Source of the DNA: Chamaecrista fasciculata
Taxonomy: Eukaryota; Streptophyta; Magnoliopsida; Fabales; Fabaceae
Length of the DNA: 64,000 nucleotides
Assembly (NCBI GenBank): GCA_003254925.1
Contig: QANZ01013408.1
Span: forward strand, 76,642 to 140,641
Reading direction: 5' to 3'
Position numbers and translations under genes: made by a program. The notes under the pieces were generated by a model, which saw nothing but the letters and a program-made list of their open reading frames with translations, had not been told where the DNA came from and did not search any database. Below are positions 46,615 through 59,075 of the stretch, piece by piece (positions within the stretch are counted from its first letter, which is position 1; every line of letters begins with the position of its first letter).

Positions 46615-46839
46615 ATCTGTGATTGTACGAGAAAACCCCAAAAATCACTATAACTAGAAGAAAGCAGCAATATATGAAAGCTGTATTAGGAACGAGAAGA
46701 TTTTTTGAAATCTGTGTGAAATTCAGATATATAGGAAGGAGATGGATGATTCAGGAAGCATCTCCAACATTCGGGAGAGTGGTAGAATGAAACGTATGAA
46801 TAGAGAAGACTGCGAAACGAAGATGGAGGCTGTGGAACT

Positions 46840-47490
46840 TGGGTGGGCCTCATGGGCCTTTGGGCCTTACAGCACATGAACGCAATATCGAAACTATATC
46901 GGCCTTAGGTCCACTATTTAATTTAAAAACACAAAACTAGGGTTGGCCCGCTGCAGGTTTAGTTTACGCGGGTCGAGCCGGGTCGGCCCGTTTTGAGAAT
47001 GGGCCAGTATTTTCGTAGCCCGACTCGTTTTAGTGCGGATTCGCAGGGTCTGCCAACCCACTTTGTAAACACAAAACTTAAATAATTTGTTTGTCTAGAA
47101 TACAATAACATTAAGAATATTTATTTAGAATAATAATGTGGCAAACATGGCCTATCAAACAAGTGTTTCATTCTACGTTATTACAATTGTAAAAAAAAAA
47201 ATGAACACAAGGACCAACAAAATTACTTAATATATAAGTATATTGTAACATTTTATAACTTTCCATAGTAATTATTATTACAACAAAGTTATTATAGGAG
47301 GTCACATTATTGTGACTCATAATTAAATTTAGATGACAATATAGGTAAATTGGTATAAGGAAATATAGTTTTTTGTGGTGTTCAATATAAGAAATATATT
47401 TGGATGCCGACAAATAGCCACATTTGCTTTTTTCATTTATAAATCATCAAAATGCACCACTCTCAAGTCAATGTTCTTTAGGACTTTCCA
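46840..47490. repeat. FES1 upstream region, duplicated at 57.6-58.6 kb (copy 1)
   Basis: 46846-46938 matches 57616-57707, and 47079-47490 matches 58174-58640 (also 56480-56710). A 128-base insertion (46939-47066) is bracketed by AAACACAAAACT (46927-46938, 47067-47078). Its ends, GGGTTGGC and GCCAACCC, suggest a MITE. Confidence 0.65.
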
Positions 47491-47493
47491 TGC

Positions 47494-47790
47494 CATATTT
47501 GTGGTTTGACCCATTTTTAGATAGGGTACTTGTGGTTTAAAATGTGTTAAATAATGGCATGAGGTCTGCTCTGTTAACAAAAAGGGTCTTAAGGTATATC
47601 TCTGTCCAAAATTTAACGAAAGTTTTGGCTTAAATACTATTTTAAGACCCTAACTATTAATTTTTATGCGTTTGACTCCCTATTTGTATGAGAGGACTTT
47701 GACGCAAAAAAAAAAAGTTTCGTATTAATAAATGAAATTTCACCCTTCTCTCTCTCTGTATGCAATCTCTTTCACTGCGTTTCCAATGTT
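47494..47790. mobile_element. Left-end fragment of the element family at 59076
   Basis: It is collinear with about 59095-59400 ('gacccatttttagatagggt' through 'gcaatctctttcactgcgtttc'). Both ends are truncated. The downstream sequence belongs to an old copia element. Confidence 0.6.
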
Positions 47791-47957
47791 TTTTCCAAAT
47801 TTATCATAGTCTGGATCCCATGCAAGTCACGAGTTTCACCCAAGTTCTAATTTAAAAAGGAGATACTAAATCAAATCCTAATATTTAAATTTAAATAAAT
47901 ATAATATCATAACAAACAAGATGAGAATAGAATCTGGAAAAGAATTTAGATATTAGC

Positions 47958-48884
47958 TTATTGTGCTAATACGCCCCCACAAGTTGGGTGTAGTTTTGAT
48001 GACACCAACTTGTTGAAATGATGCTGAAAAGCTGACCGTGACAATGGTTTAGTGAGGAGATCTACCACTTTTTCTGCTAAATATAGGTTTAGGACTTGTA
48101 GTCTTTTTCTTTGGACTTGTTTTCTAACAAAATGGAAATCAATAGCCATGTGTTTCATTCTGCTTTAAAACACTGGATTTTCACAAATGTAAGTGGTACT
48201 GACATTGTCACAAAGGACTGTGGGAATATTGTTTTGTGGTATGTTGAGTTCTGAAAGAAGATGAGTGAGCCAATTGATTTCTAACATTGTTGCTGCAACA
48301 GCACGATATCCTACCTATGTAGAAGATTGTGATACTGACTTTTGTTTCTTTGAGGACCATGAGATGGGTGTTTCACCAAAATAAATTATGTAGTCTGTAG
48401 TAGAGGTTCTGTCAAGTGGGTGATCCCCTGCATAATCTTTGTGTTTCTTTGAGGTATCTTAGAAGTCTTTTTACTGTTGTCCAGTGAATGACATAGGGTT
48501 GATGCATTGATTAAGATAACATGTTGACTTCATAGCATATGTCTGGTCTTGTTAGTGCCAAGTAGTGCAGCTCACAAATTAACTTGTGATATGTTGTTGG
48601 ATCTTCCATCAATGTCTATTCTTGAGTTGTGATATATAACACTGAAGTTGACATAGGTGTAGACATACATTTGTAGTCTTCCATTTTTACATCTTGTAGA
48701 ATCTCTTGGATATATTTTTGTTGTGAGAGCATAATATTATCTTCTGTTTGGTATACTTCAACTCTTAGAAAGTAGTGGACTGGTCTCATATCCTTGAGAG
48801 CAAAGAGTTTCTTGATGATGTCTAAGACTATTGATGAGCTATTCCCTATTACAATGATGTCATCGACATAAACTATAATGTAGA
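47958..48884 (-). pseudogene. Old copia RT C-terminal half and RNase H
   Basis: On the minus strand the sequence begins just upstream of the RT catalytic motif YVDD (48870-48859). It continues with the DMRPVHYFLRVEV region and ends with the RNase H tail (KHMAIDFHFVRKQVQ, VVDLLTKPLS). Stops and frameshifts break it. Its N-terminal half is on the other side of the younger copia at 55754-56260. Confidence 0.75.
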
Positions 48885-49125
48885 TAACGTGGCACCGAAT
48901 ATATTTTGTAAATATTAGGTGTATCTTTCTTTTATTAGGTGTATCTTTTAGTTATTGTTTTTCCAATTCAAAATATATGTAGTTATTATTTTAGCAATAT
49001 TTTAGGAAAAGATTCGAGGCTACTTTTACGTAACAGTTTGCGGCATCATTTGTATATAGTTTCGGCATTGAATCAATAAAGGTCAGAAGGTTCTGCTATT
49101 TTGAACGGGAACCAATATTTTGATA
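48885..49125 (+). repeat. 5' LTR of the younger copia (241 bp)
   Basis: It starts TAACGTGGCACCG and ends ATATTTTGATA, directly abutting the primer site. Confidence 0.9.
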
Positions 49126-49149
49126 TGGTATCAGAGCCAAACCACGAAC

Positions 49150-51982
49150 ATGGCTGAAGGGAACGTTGAAAAATCACAACGTAGAACAATTTCACCATAT
49201 GATATTACGTCTCAAGACAATCCTGGTTTGCTGATTACACAGGTGCAATTGAAAGGCGTTAACTATGATGAATGGGCAAGTGCTTTTCAAACAGCGTTGA
49301 GAGCAAGGAAGAAATTCGGATTTGTCGACGGGACCATTAAGAAACCTGACGAGAAATCAGACGTTCTTGAAGATTGGTGGACTATCAATTCACTCTTGCT
49401 GTCTTGGATTAGGAATACTATCGAACCCGAGTTGCGTTCTACCATTACTCATGTCGAGGTGGCACGTGATTTGTGGAACGATATCAAGAACCGGTTTTCG
49501 ATCACCAATGGACCATGTGTTGGGAATTCTAGGCGACTAACGCAGCGGAAGCAAAATAAAAAAATAAAAATAAAAAACGCCAGGTCCTAAAATTCCCGAA
49601 CGGATCCGCTAGTAGAATTTAAAGCTTGTTAAGATAGTGGTATACCTCACGAGTTTCAATCGGTTGGTTGAACAAGGCGTGTTCCAGGAGTCCACTCGCA
49701 GCGTCCTCCCTCTGCCGGTAATCCACACGAACAGTTTCTCGGGCACCAAGGTGCTAGCCTTCTGTTCTTTTCTCCAAAAGAACCAGGGACCAATCTACAG
49801 TATTTTTGAACTCAAGAACTCCTTGATTCAAAATCCAAAAGTCGCGCAATGGAGAATTCCCCACAAGAACTCCTTCTTGTCTTTCCTTCTCTCACAAACC
49901 CTAATTTTTGGTAACCTCAAATCGAATTTCCTAACTCCTTAGGCAAACTCGATTTTTCCCTCTCAACTCTTGAGAACCAAAAATTTCCTCACTTGGAAGC
50001 TAGGGTTTTGAAGGAGGCGATTCTCTATCTCTCTCAACAAGGAGGATGAAAAATGCACTAATGAATTCTGTCATGTGTAGCACTAGGCGCCTAGCCCTAG
50101 GCTATATATATATATATATATATATAATTATATTTAGAGAATTATTATAATTCCAAATTATAATAATATGGCTTCATGAATTGAATTTCAAATTATAATA
50201 TTACCATAATATTAAATTTAAATTCAAATCGTAATCTTAGAGAATCAAATGAGAGATCAAATCTCCCCAAAAGATACTCTAAGATGGCGCCATATTGCTC
50301 TAATTATCTTTGGAATTTTATAAATCAAAAACCTTCCTAACTCTTAGGAAGTCATGATTCTCCAAAGATCCTGATTTGAGATCTTATCAAATCTATTTGA
50401 ATTCAAATCTTTTGAAATCTCCATCAAATCTTTTGAATTCAAATTCATGACTTAAATTAATAAAACATTTTTATTAATAAAAATCATCAAAAGAGGCGCC
50501 ACCCTCATGCTCCAATATTAGGGAATTTTAAAATTCAATAATTTCCTAACTCTTAGGAATCTTATCTGAATTATTTTTCCTTAATATTTTAATTGTAAAT
50601 AATTAATCCCCATTAATCATTTAACAATTATTATATTTAAATTTGTCCCACAAATTTAAATACTTCACAACTGTAGATCAATTAATACAAGACCTAATGT
50701 CCCAGACATTTCCCCTGTGTCTTAAATCGTGCCATCGGAGTGACCCACGAATTAACCCTAATTCGTGTCCCTTTTAAAATGGTGTCATGTTCCTGCTCGT
50801 GTGTGACCTAGCAGGCCCCACGTGAAGTTGGCATCAAGTCATCTCCATGACCTACAAGTCGTGAGCGGACTCTAGCAAGCCATCACGACTACCCAAAACA
50901 CGTGAGTTATCGTTTTTTACCAAAACCGACTTAACCTTAGTACCACCTTATCAAAGACCCTATTGTCACACGATATCTTGGTCATGGATTAGGCACAGGA
51001 AAGTCATCCATAATCCAAACCTCAACTTTCTCGATTCCCTGAGTAAGTCCCAAATCCCAGCGTGGCCACGCATTTCCTGGACAGACTCATCGAGGGCGCC
51101 AGTTAGATATCTCTCATGTAATGAGGGACAAAATCCCATCTTGGCCAATCCACATTCCTCAGCACGGCAATCAACCAAACTCGTACTTAGCCCTTATGAC
51201 TACCCTGTTACGGGCAGCGTTAGACTAAGCCAAAGTCTGACAACTGCAACACCGGAATAATGATGACCTCAGGTCTAAGGCGTCGTGACAGGTGTACAGG
51301 AGAGGCAAGCTGATGACTAAACCCATGCAGGACTCTCCGGGTCAGTCCAGTAACTCGTAACCCCTTACGTAATTGCACCATGACTCTCGTTCCAACATCT
51401 AGTGCATGCATCTCTATGCACCGAGGTCATGCTGGTCTTAGTTCATTTCAAGTTCATACTTGAATGAGCGACCAGGGACAAATTTAGATTAATTATCTCA
51501 TAATTAATCACGGACTGTTATCATAGTAAACATGATAATAATATGATAACCATTAATTTATCTCCATAAATTAATTAATATGTTCACAACATATTTATAA
51601 AATGATTGGCCCTAGGGCACAATCTCCAACACCATGTATTCAACAGCTCAAATCAGAACTTACAGAATGCAAACAAAGAGGGAAGTCCATTGTGGATTAC
51701 TATGGGCAACTCAAGCATATTTGGGATGAACTGGAGAACTTCGAACAGCTTCCAACTTGCTACTGCGGTAAGTGTACATGTGACCTCAACTCTATATTTG
51801 AGAAGCGGCGAGAGGAAGACAAGGTGCACTTGTTTCTCATGGGATTAGATGAGACTGTGTACGGGACAATACGATCGACCATCCTCGCTTTTGAACCACT
51901 TCCAAATCTCAACAAGGTGTACTCTTTGCTGATACAGGAAGAGCGTGTGAGAAACATTGCTCGAGGGAAAGATGCAAGCTAG
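49150..51982 (+). pseudogene. Gag of the younger copia, split by a solo LTR
   Basis: ATG 49150 opens a copia-type gag (Retrotran_gag_3-like: LLITQVQLKGVNYDEWASAF, FGFVDGTIKKP). The frame is cut at 49517 by the solo LTR 49518-51631 and resumes at 51637 in exactly the same frame with the UBN2-type part (CKQRGKSIVDYYGQLKHIWD). It ends at TAG 51980-51982. The preserved frame shows that gag was intact when the LTR element landed. A further TGA follows before the zinc-knuckle region, so gag and pol are no longer continuous. Confidence 0.85.
49518..51631 (-). mobile_element. Solo LTR, 2114 bp, inside copia gag (copy 2)
   Basis: It reads TGTTGGGAATTCTAGG...CTCCAACA on the plus strand, the reverse of the copy at 17474-19509. 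The perfect 5-bp duplication is CCATG (49513-49517, 51632-51636). There is no internal domain. By eye the two copies are roughly 90% alike, with an expanded (TA)n run near 50105-50128 in this one. Confidence 0.85.
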
Positions 51983-51988
51983 TGACAT

Positions 51989-54900
51989 GTGGCAAGTGCC
52001 ATGGCACTAGCAACACGAGTGCGTGGTAATGGACGAGATCCGAAAGTCGTGTGTACACATTGTCAGAAAATTGGACATGAATCAGGCAACTGCTTTGCCT
52101 TGATTGGCTATCCTGAATGGTGGGGTGATCGGCCTCGGGGTGACGGGAAAAGAACAGGTCGCGGGAATGATCGAAATTCTACTCACGAAGGAGATCGAGG
52201 GACTAAAAGCACGGCACATGTTAATGCTATGCAAAGCTCATCGTTCACGGGATCAAATATAGGAGATGGCACGCGTTTACCTTGTCTAAATGATGAACAA
52301 TGGGAGACACTTATGACTCTTCTGAACAAGCCAACCTTGGCATCTAATGAACAAATGACGGGTAAGACATGGATCATTGACACAGGTGCAACAAACCATA
52401 AGACGAGTATGGTTACAGAACTTCGTGATGTGAAAGAAATTTCCCAATGTCCGGTGGGACTGCCTGATGGAAGCAGCACAGTAGCAACAAAAATGGGGTC
52501 CATAAAAATTGCTGAAAACTTACAACTGCACAATGTTTTGTTTGTTCCAGGCTTAACTTGCAATCTGATTTCTGTATCACAACTGACCGATCACTGTAAT
52601 TGCCTAGTTCAATTTACTAATAAGTTGTGTATCATACAGGACCGCACTTTGAAGATGTTGATTGGTGTGGGTGAACGACGTGATGGACTTTATTACTTCC
52701 TTGGTGTACCGAAACCACGAGCACTGAAGACAACGAAACATGTTTTTGCTAATCTTTTGCATCTTCGTTTGGGGCATCCTTCGACGCAAGTGATCAAATC
52801 AGTTACTGGCGTTGTTTTTGATAGTACCAATAAAGGTTTGGATACTCCTTGTGAAGTTTGTGTTCGAGCCAAGCATAGTCGGGATAAATTTCCTATTAGC
52901 AAGCACACAGCCTCAGATAGTTTTGATTTAATTCATTGTGATGTATGGGGATCATATAGGACTAAATCTTCCAGTGGTGCCTCTTATTTTTTAACAATCG
53001 TTGATGATTATTCTCATGCTGTATGGATTTATTTGCTCATTAATAAAGCTGAGGTTTTTCGCATTATGAGAGCATTCTTTTCTATGGTCAAACGACAATT
53101 CAACAAATGCGTCAAAGTGGTTCGAAGTGATAATGGTACTGAATTCATCTGTATGAAAGATTATTTTCTTGAACAAGGAATTATTTTTCAAACTTCTTGT
53201 GTTGGTAAACCTCAACAAAATGGGCGTGTTGAAAGGAAACACCGCCATATTTTGAACGTGGCACGAGCCTTACGTTTTCAGGGACATCTTCCTATCAAAT
53301 TTTGGGGAGAATGTGTTTTGACGGCTGGGTACTTGATCAACCGAACCCCTTCTTCTCTTTTAAATGGAAAATATCCTCACCACATGCTTTATGGAGTTGC
53401 TCCCACTTATGATCATCTACGTACTCTTGGTTCTTTATGTTATGCTCACGTAAGAACCATTGATAAATTTGCTAGCCGAAGTCGTAAGTGTGTTTTTGTA
53501 GGATATCCATATGGCATGAAGGGTTGGCGGTTGTATGATCTTGCCACTGACACATTCTTCATTTCCCGAGATGTAAAGTTTTCTGAACATGTCTTTTCAT
53601 TTGCACATAACTAGGATACTAATGATACAGGTCACATCCCTGTGGATATCGTGGAAAGTGATCCTGAGGATGACATACTGCCCTCGACCACGGCGGGTTG
53701 TGATGTTCCTGTTAGCTGTTCTGACCCGTTACCCCACTTGCAAGTAGAGTAAGCTAATGAGCTCACAGGCCGTGGGCATCGACATAAGGAAACTGCAGTA
53801 AGGTTGAAAGATTATGTGATTCATACTATCACCAGCACAAGTCCATCTGTCGTCACACCTACACCTCGGCATTCCTCAGGTACACCTTACCCTATTTTTG
53901 ACTATACAACGTGTCACAATCTTTCTTTGTCCCATAGAAAGTTTCTTGCAGCACTTACGGTTGAACGAGAACCATTGCACTACTCTCATGCCGTCAAAGA
54001 TCATCACTGGCGCGAGGCCATGAGGCGTGAAATTACAGCTCTTGAATCCAACAACACATGGGAAGTGACTGATTTACCTGCACACAAAAAAGCCACTTGG
54101 TTGAAAATGGGTGTATAAAATCAAGTACCATTCCGACGGAACTGTGGAACGCTTCAAAGCCTGTCTAGTGATTATGGGCAATCATCAGGTTGAAGGCATA
54201 GACTACACAGACACTTTTGCTCCAGTGGCCAAGATGGTCACAATACGTACTTTCCTCGCTGTGGCTGCACATTTGAATTGGCTAGTTCACCAAATGGATG
54301 TACACAATGCATTCTTACATGGGGATCTTTGCGAGGAGGTCTACATGAAGCTGCCACTCGGTTTTCGAGTTACCGAACCTGGCAAAGTCTGTCGTCTACG
54401 TAAGTCTCTCTACAGCCTCAAACAAGCGCCGCGTTGTTGGTTCGCCAAGCTCTCTTCTGCTCTGAAACATTATGGCTTCAAGCAATCCTGTTCTGATTAC
54501 TCTTTATTCATCTTTGATAAGCGAGATGTACAAATTCGGGTGCTTGTCTATGTTGATGATTTGATTATTTCTGGAAATGATCCAACCTTTATTCAAACAT
54601 TTAAACAATATCTTAGTACATGTTTTCATATGAAAGATCTTGGGGTTCTCAAATACTTTCTTGGCATTGAAGTTGCACGGGGTCCTCAATGTTTTGTCCT
54701 GTCTCAGCGTAAGTATGCTCTCGACATCATTACCGAAGCTAGCCTCCTCAGCTCACGTCCTGCAGCCACTCCCTTGGAAGAAAATCATCGTCTCGCTATG
54801 TCCACCAGTGACGTGTTGACCGATCCCGAACCTTATCAACGGCTTATTGGGCGTTTGATCTATTTATGCTTCACGAGACCGGACCTCTCGTACAGCGTGC

Positions 54901-55505
54901 ATGTTCTTTCTCAATTCATGCAACAGCCTCGTCAGGCACACTAGGATGTTGCTCTTCGTGTGGTTCGTTATCTAAAGGGTCATCCTGGCCAAGGTATTTT
55001 TTTAGCTCGACAGAACGACATGCAACTCCATGCATGGTGTGACGCAGATTGGGCTGGTTGCCCTCTTACCCGTCGGTCTCTCACTAGTTGGATTGTGTTT
55101 CTTGGTCACTCACCAATCTCTTGAAAGACAAAGAAACAACACACTATCTCACGCTCCTCGGCTGAAGCTGAATATCGGTCCATGGCTATGGCTACATGCG
55201 AACTTAAATGGTTGAACGCTTTCTTGTCTGATCTTGGTATTCATCATACTCGACCCATGCTTCTTCACTGTGACAGTCAAGCAGCACTTCATATTTCACA
55301 AAATCCCGTGTTCCATGAACGCACCAAGCACATCGAGGTGGATTGTCATTTCATTTGTAATGAAATTACTACTGGCACGATTTGTCCGTCATATGTCCCC
55401 TCTGCCGCTCAACTTGCGAATCCTTTCACCAAAGCCTTGGGAGGACAGCAGTTTCATCATCTCCTTTCCAAGTTCGACGTTCGTGATCTCCACGCTCCAA
55501 CTTGA
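51989..55505 (+). pseudogene. Pol of the younger copia (protease, integrase, RT, RNase H), broken
   Basis: Recognisable parts in order: zinc knuckle CTHCQKIGHESGNC; protease WIIDTGATNH; GAG-pre-integrase HLRLGHPS; integrase core with IHCDVWGSY, RSDNGTEF and NGRVERKHR; RT with DVHNAFLHGDL and YVDD (54549-54560); and RNase H ([32 protein letters not shown]). Breaks: stops at about 53614, 53751, 54944 and 55124, and a frameshift near 54105-54116. Catalytic motifs survive, so the damage is recent, consistent with the ~1% LTR divergence. Confidence 0.88.
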
Positions 55506-55512
55506 GGGGGGG

Positions 55513-55753
55513 TAACGTGGCATCGAATATATTTTGTAAATATTAGGTGTATCTTTCTTTTATTAGGTGTATCTTTTAGTTATTGTTTTTCCAATTCAAA
55601 ATATATGTAGTTATTATTTTAGCAATATTTTAGGAAAAGATTCGAGGCTACTTTTACGTAACAGTTTGCGGCATCATTTGTATATAGTTTCGGCATTGAA
55701 TCAATAAAGGTCAGAAGGTTCTGCGATTTTGAACGGGAACCCATATTTTGATA
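55513..55753 (+). repeat. 3' LTR of the younger copia (241 bp)
   Basis: It differs from the 5' LTR at three positions by eye (ggcaCcg/ggcaTcg, ctgcTatt/ctgcGatt, accAata/accCata). Confidence 0.9.
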
Positions 55754-56260
55754 GTAGATGATGTTAGTATGATGTTGAAAGATGAATAGAGATGTATCAG
55801 TCCGTGACTTCTTGAAATTGTTTCTTTCTAGGAATTGACTCAATTCATTGTACTGAGCACGTGGGGCTTGTTTTAAATCATAGATAGCCTTTTTAAGCTT
55901 GCAAACATAGTTGGGAAGCTCTTGTTTTTCGAACCCTGGGGGTTGTCTCATGTAAACTTCTTCTTCAAGATGTCCTTAGAGAAAGGCATTGTTAATGTCT
56001 AGTTGGTTGATTGGTCAATTATTTTGTGATGCTATAGAGAGAACTAATCTAATAGTAGATGGCTTAATTACTGGGCTGAAAGTGTTGTGATAGTCAAGCA
56101 CAGCCCTTTGGGTGAATCCTTTGGCCACTAGACATGCTTTGTACTTCTCAATGGACCCATTAGGTTAAAACTTTATTCTGAAAATCCATTTGCAGTCCAC
56201 CACATTTTGGTTAGTTTTAGGGGCAACTAATTCCCATGGTTGGTTTTTTTTGTAGGGTTG
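55754..56260 (-). pseudogene. Old copia RT N-terminal half
   Basis: On the minus strand: [33 protein letters not shown], then EEEVYMRQPPGFEKQELPNY and VCKLKKAIYDLKQAPRA. Several stops interrupt it. The reading continues at 48884 after the younger element, a few codons before YVDD. Confidence 0.75.
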
Positions 56261-56479
56261 TATATTCATTATTTATAACTTGATTCTAGTGGGGAATCAA
56301 TTTGGCTCGTTTATGTGTTCTAATAAGTTGTTTTTATAGTACATTTTTTATACTAAAATCAAATGCTAATTATAGTACATAATCTGATATTAAAAATAGA
56401 ACCTAATCATATCCTAATTCTAATTTTAAAAGGAGATACTAAATCAAATCCTAATATTTAAATTTAAATAAATATAATT

Positions 56480-57590
56480 TCAAAAAATTTATTATTACAA
56501 AAAAATTATTATAGTAGGTCACATTATTGTGACTCATAATTAAATTTAGATGATAATATAGGTAAACTAGTGTAAGGAGATATTTTTTTTGTCATGTTCA
56601 ATATAGGAAATATATTTGGATGCCGACACATGACCACATTTGTTTTTTCATTGACAAATCGTCAAAACGCACAACTCTCGAGTCAATGCTCTTTAGGACT
56701 TCCCATGCCTCCAAGTTGGAAAACGGATCCCCTGAAATTCTAAGGGTGAATTTTTTGTGAAATTCGATCAATCTAGGTCATCCATCTATATCCAGTGCTT
56801 CATAATTTTCCATGTCACCGAAGTAATTTTTTTTTAGCAGATTGGCAATTTCTATTTGCTTCCAAATCCTCACATTCTCTCTTCGTTCGTTGCTCTTCAA
56901 TGGAGATTTTTTTGTCCTACCTTCCAAACTGTCGCATGTGCTGTGAATGGGTATTGGACGATTTCGTCGACGGGTTATGGGTGCAAGAGAACCATAGCGT
57001 ACTGATAAAACCCTCACCTTCTCTGTGTTTCTTAATTTTGGTAATGCAAATACATATACATGGACTTAGATCACTAGCCCTTTCACCATTACAATTAATG
57101 ATGACTCTGTTTATTTGATAATTCAGGATGTAGCCATCGCTAGGTTTTATTTATTATGTGGATTATCTAGAAATTCCTATGAGAAAAACACCGAGAAGCT
57201 TATCTATATTTTAAAATGAAACTTCCAGCTTGTAAACCATGTATCATGTATGTGTGATCGTGTGACCGTGTAACATTTTACTTGGTTATTTAATCGAAAT
57301 TTTATCTCGATTAATCTAAATATAAAAAATATAAAAAGCATCAAAATTAAAGTATTTGGTAATCAATTTGAAGACATACGACAATAGCATTTATCACTAT
57401 ATAACCGTACCAAAAAAATTATTGTGTGATTATTTCTTAAAAATATTTTTGACTTTTCTATAATTTAAAGATAGGTGTATTTTCTTAATTATACATTTTA
57501 AAATTAACAAAAATAAGTGTAAAATACCTTATCCTTTATTTTAAAGTTTTTAATATTTAATAAAAATGTATGTTTTGTAAAATTTCGTAA
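56480..57590. repeat. Duplicated unit, copy 2
   Basis: It is collinear with 58370-60065 ('gcagattggcaatttct', 'cgacgggttatgggtg', 'gaaattcctatgagaaaaacaccgagaag', 'gtgtaaaataccttatcc' and others). At 57145-57153 it retains the single TTTTATTTA that is the empty site of the element at 59076. The 107-codon frame at 56795-57118 is not conserved in the other copy, so I do not call a gene. Confidence 0.7.
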
Positions 57591-57707
57591 CGAAGAAGGA
57601 GGTTGCGGAACATGGATTGGGCTCATGGGCCTTTGGGCCTTACAGCACATGAACGCAATGTTGAAACTATGTTGGCGTTAGGTCCACTATTTAATTTATA
57701 AACACAA

Positions 57708-58164
57708 GGCTAAAGTGTACTTTTGGTCCATAACTTTGGCAAAAGTTTCAATTTGGTCCCATAACTTTTTTGATGCAATTTTGGTCCAATTACTTTGGAA
57801 AAGGTCTCAATTTGGTCCCATAACTTTTTTTGTTGCAATTTTGGTCTCATAAGTTTTGAAAACGTCCTATCGTTGGTCCTAAGTTGTTGATTTCTATTCA
57901 TCCCATAACTTTACTCATAGTTGTCACGTCATCATCCAACTCAGTATGTTAGATCATTTTTAACGGCAGATAATGAATGGAAATCAGCTTGGGACCAACG
58001 GTGAGACGTTTTCAAAAGTTATGGGATCAAAACTGAAACAAAAAAATTATGGGACCGAATTGAGACATTTGCCAAAGTTATGGGACTAAAATTGCAACAA
58101 AAAAAGTTATGAGACCAAATTGAAACCTTTGTCAAAATTATGGGACCAAAAGTGCGCTTTAGCC
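57708..58164. mobile_element. Mutator-like foldback element, perfect 9-bp target duplication
   Basis: The arms GGCTAAAGTGTACTTTTGG... and ...CCAAAAGTGCGCTTTAGCC are inverted over about 190 bases each, almost the whole element. TAAACACAA occurs at 57699-57707 and 58165-58173. It has no transposase. Confidence 0.85.
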
Positions 58165-59075
58165 TAAACACAAAACTCAAATAATCTGTTTGTCTAGAAT
58201 ACAATAACAATAAGAATATTTATTTAGAATAATGTGACAAACATGGCCTAACAAGTGTTTCATTCTATGTTATTACAATCGTAAAAAAAAAATGAACACG
58301 AGGATCAACAAAATTACTTATTATATAAGTATATTATAACATCTTATTACTTCCCATAGTAATTATTATTACAACAAAGTTATTATAGGAGGTCACATTA
58401 TTGTGACTCATAATTAAATTTAGATGACAATATAGGTAAATTGGTATAAGGAAATATATTTTTTTTTGTGGTGTTCAATATACGAAATATATTTGGATGG
58501 CGACAAATGGCCACATTCGTTTTCTCATTAACAAATTATCAAAATGATCGAACCACTCTCAAGTTAATGTACATTTGTTTTCTCATTAATAAATCATCAA
58601 AATGCACCACTCTCAAGTTAATGTTCTTTACTTCTCATGCCTCCAAGTTGAAAAACAAATTCCTTGAAAATCTATTTTTTTGTAAAAATCGATCAATTTG
58701 GTTCATTCATCTAATCTAGTGCTTCATAACTTGCCTTGTCAACAAAGTAAATTTTATAAGCAGATTGGCAATTTCTCTCTGCTTCCAAATCCTCACATTC
58801 TCTCTTCATTCCTTACTCTTCAATGGAGATTTTTCTTTCTGTCTTTCAAATCGTCACATGTGCTATGAATGAGTATTGGATGATCTTATCGACGGGTTAT
58901 GGGTGTTGGAGAACCATAGCATACTGATAAAACACTCATCTTCTCTGTGTTTCTTAATTTTAGTAATGCAAATACATATACATGGAGTTAGATCACAGGC
59001 CCTTTCACCATTACAATTAATGATGGCTTGATTTGTTTGATAATTCAGGATGTAGTCATTGCTAGGTTTTATTTA

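Larger units (their letters stand above)
48885..55753 (+). mobile_element. Younger Ty1/copia element with non-canonical TA...TA LTR ends
   Basis: Two 241-bp LTRs (three differences by eye) are flanked by a perfect 5-bp duplication GTAGA (48880-48884, 55754-55758). The 5' LTR is followed at once by the Met-tRNA primer site TGGTATCAGAGCC (49126-49138). The 3' LTR is preceded by a GAGGGGGGG tract (55504-55512). The LTR starts TAACGTGG and ends TTTTGATA instead of TG...CA. Gag is split by a solo LTR and pol has several stops and a frameshift, so it is no longer autonomous. It sits in the RT gene of an older copia. Confidence 0.9.
47840..56470 (-). mobile_element. Old Ty1/copia remnant (minus strand), split by a younger copia
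   Basis: The RT-RNase H part lies at 56260-55759 and continues at 48879-47958. The purine tract and LTR start (GTGGGGGCG|TATTAGCAC on the minus strand) lie near 47967-47985. A ~60-base direct repeat (47848-47907, 56410-56468) may be LTR sequence. Gag, protease and integrase are missing. The interruption is the younger element 48885-55753 with duplicated GTAGA. Outer borders are approximate. Confidence 0.6.

Noticed and set aside
47168..47413. 81-codon minus-strand frame
   Set aside because: It lies in the duplicated non-coding unit, and the frame is broken in the copies at 56.5 and 58.3 kb.
56795..57118. Possible small gene starting MEIFLSYLPNCRMCCEWVLDD
   Set aside because: In the duplicated copy at 58.8 kb the frame is not kept (indels not in multiples of three), so there is no sign of coding selection.
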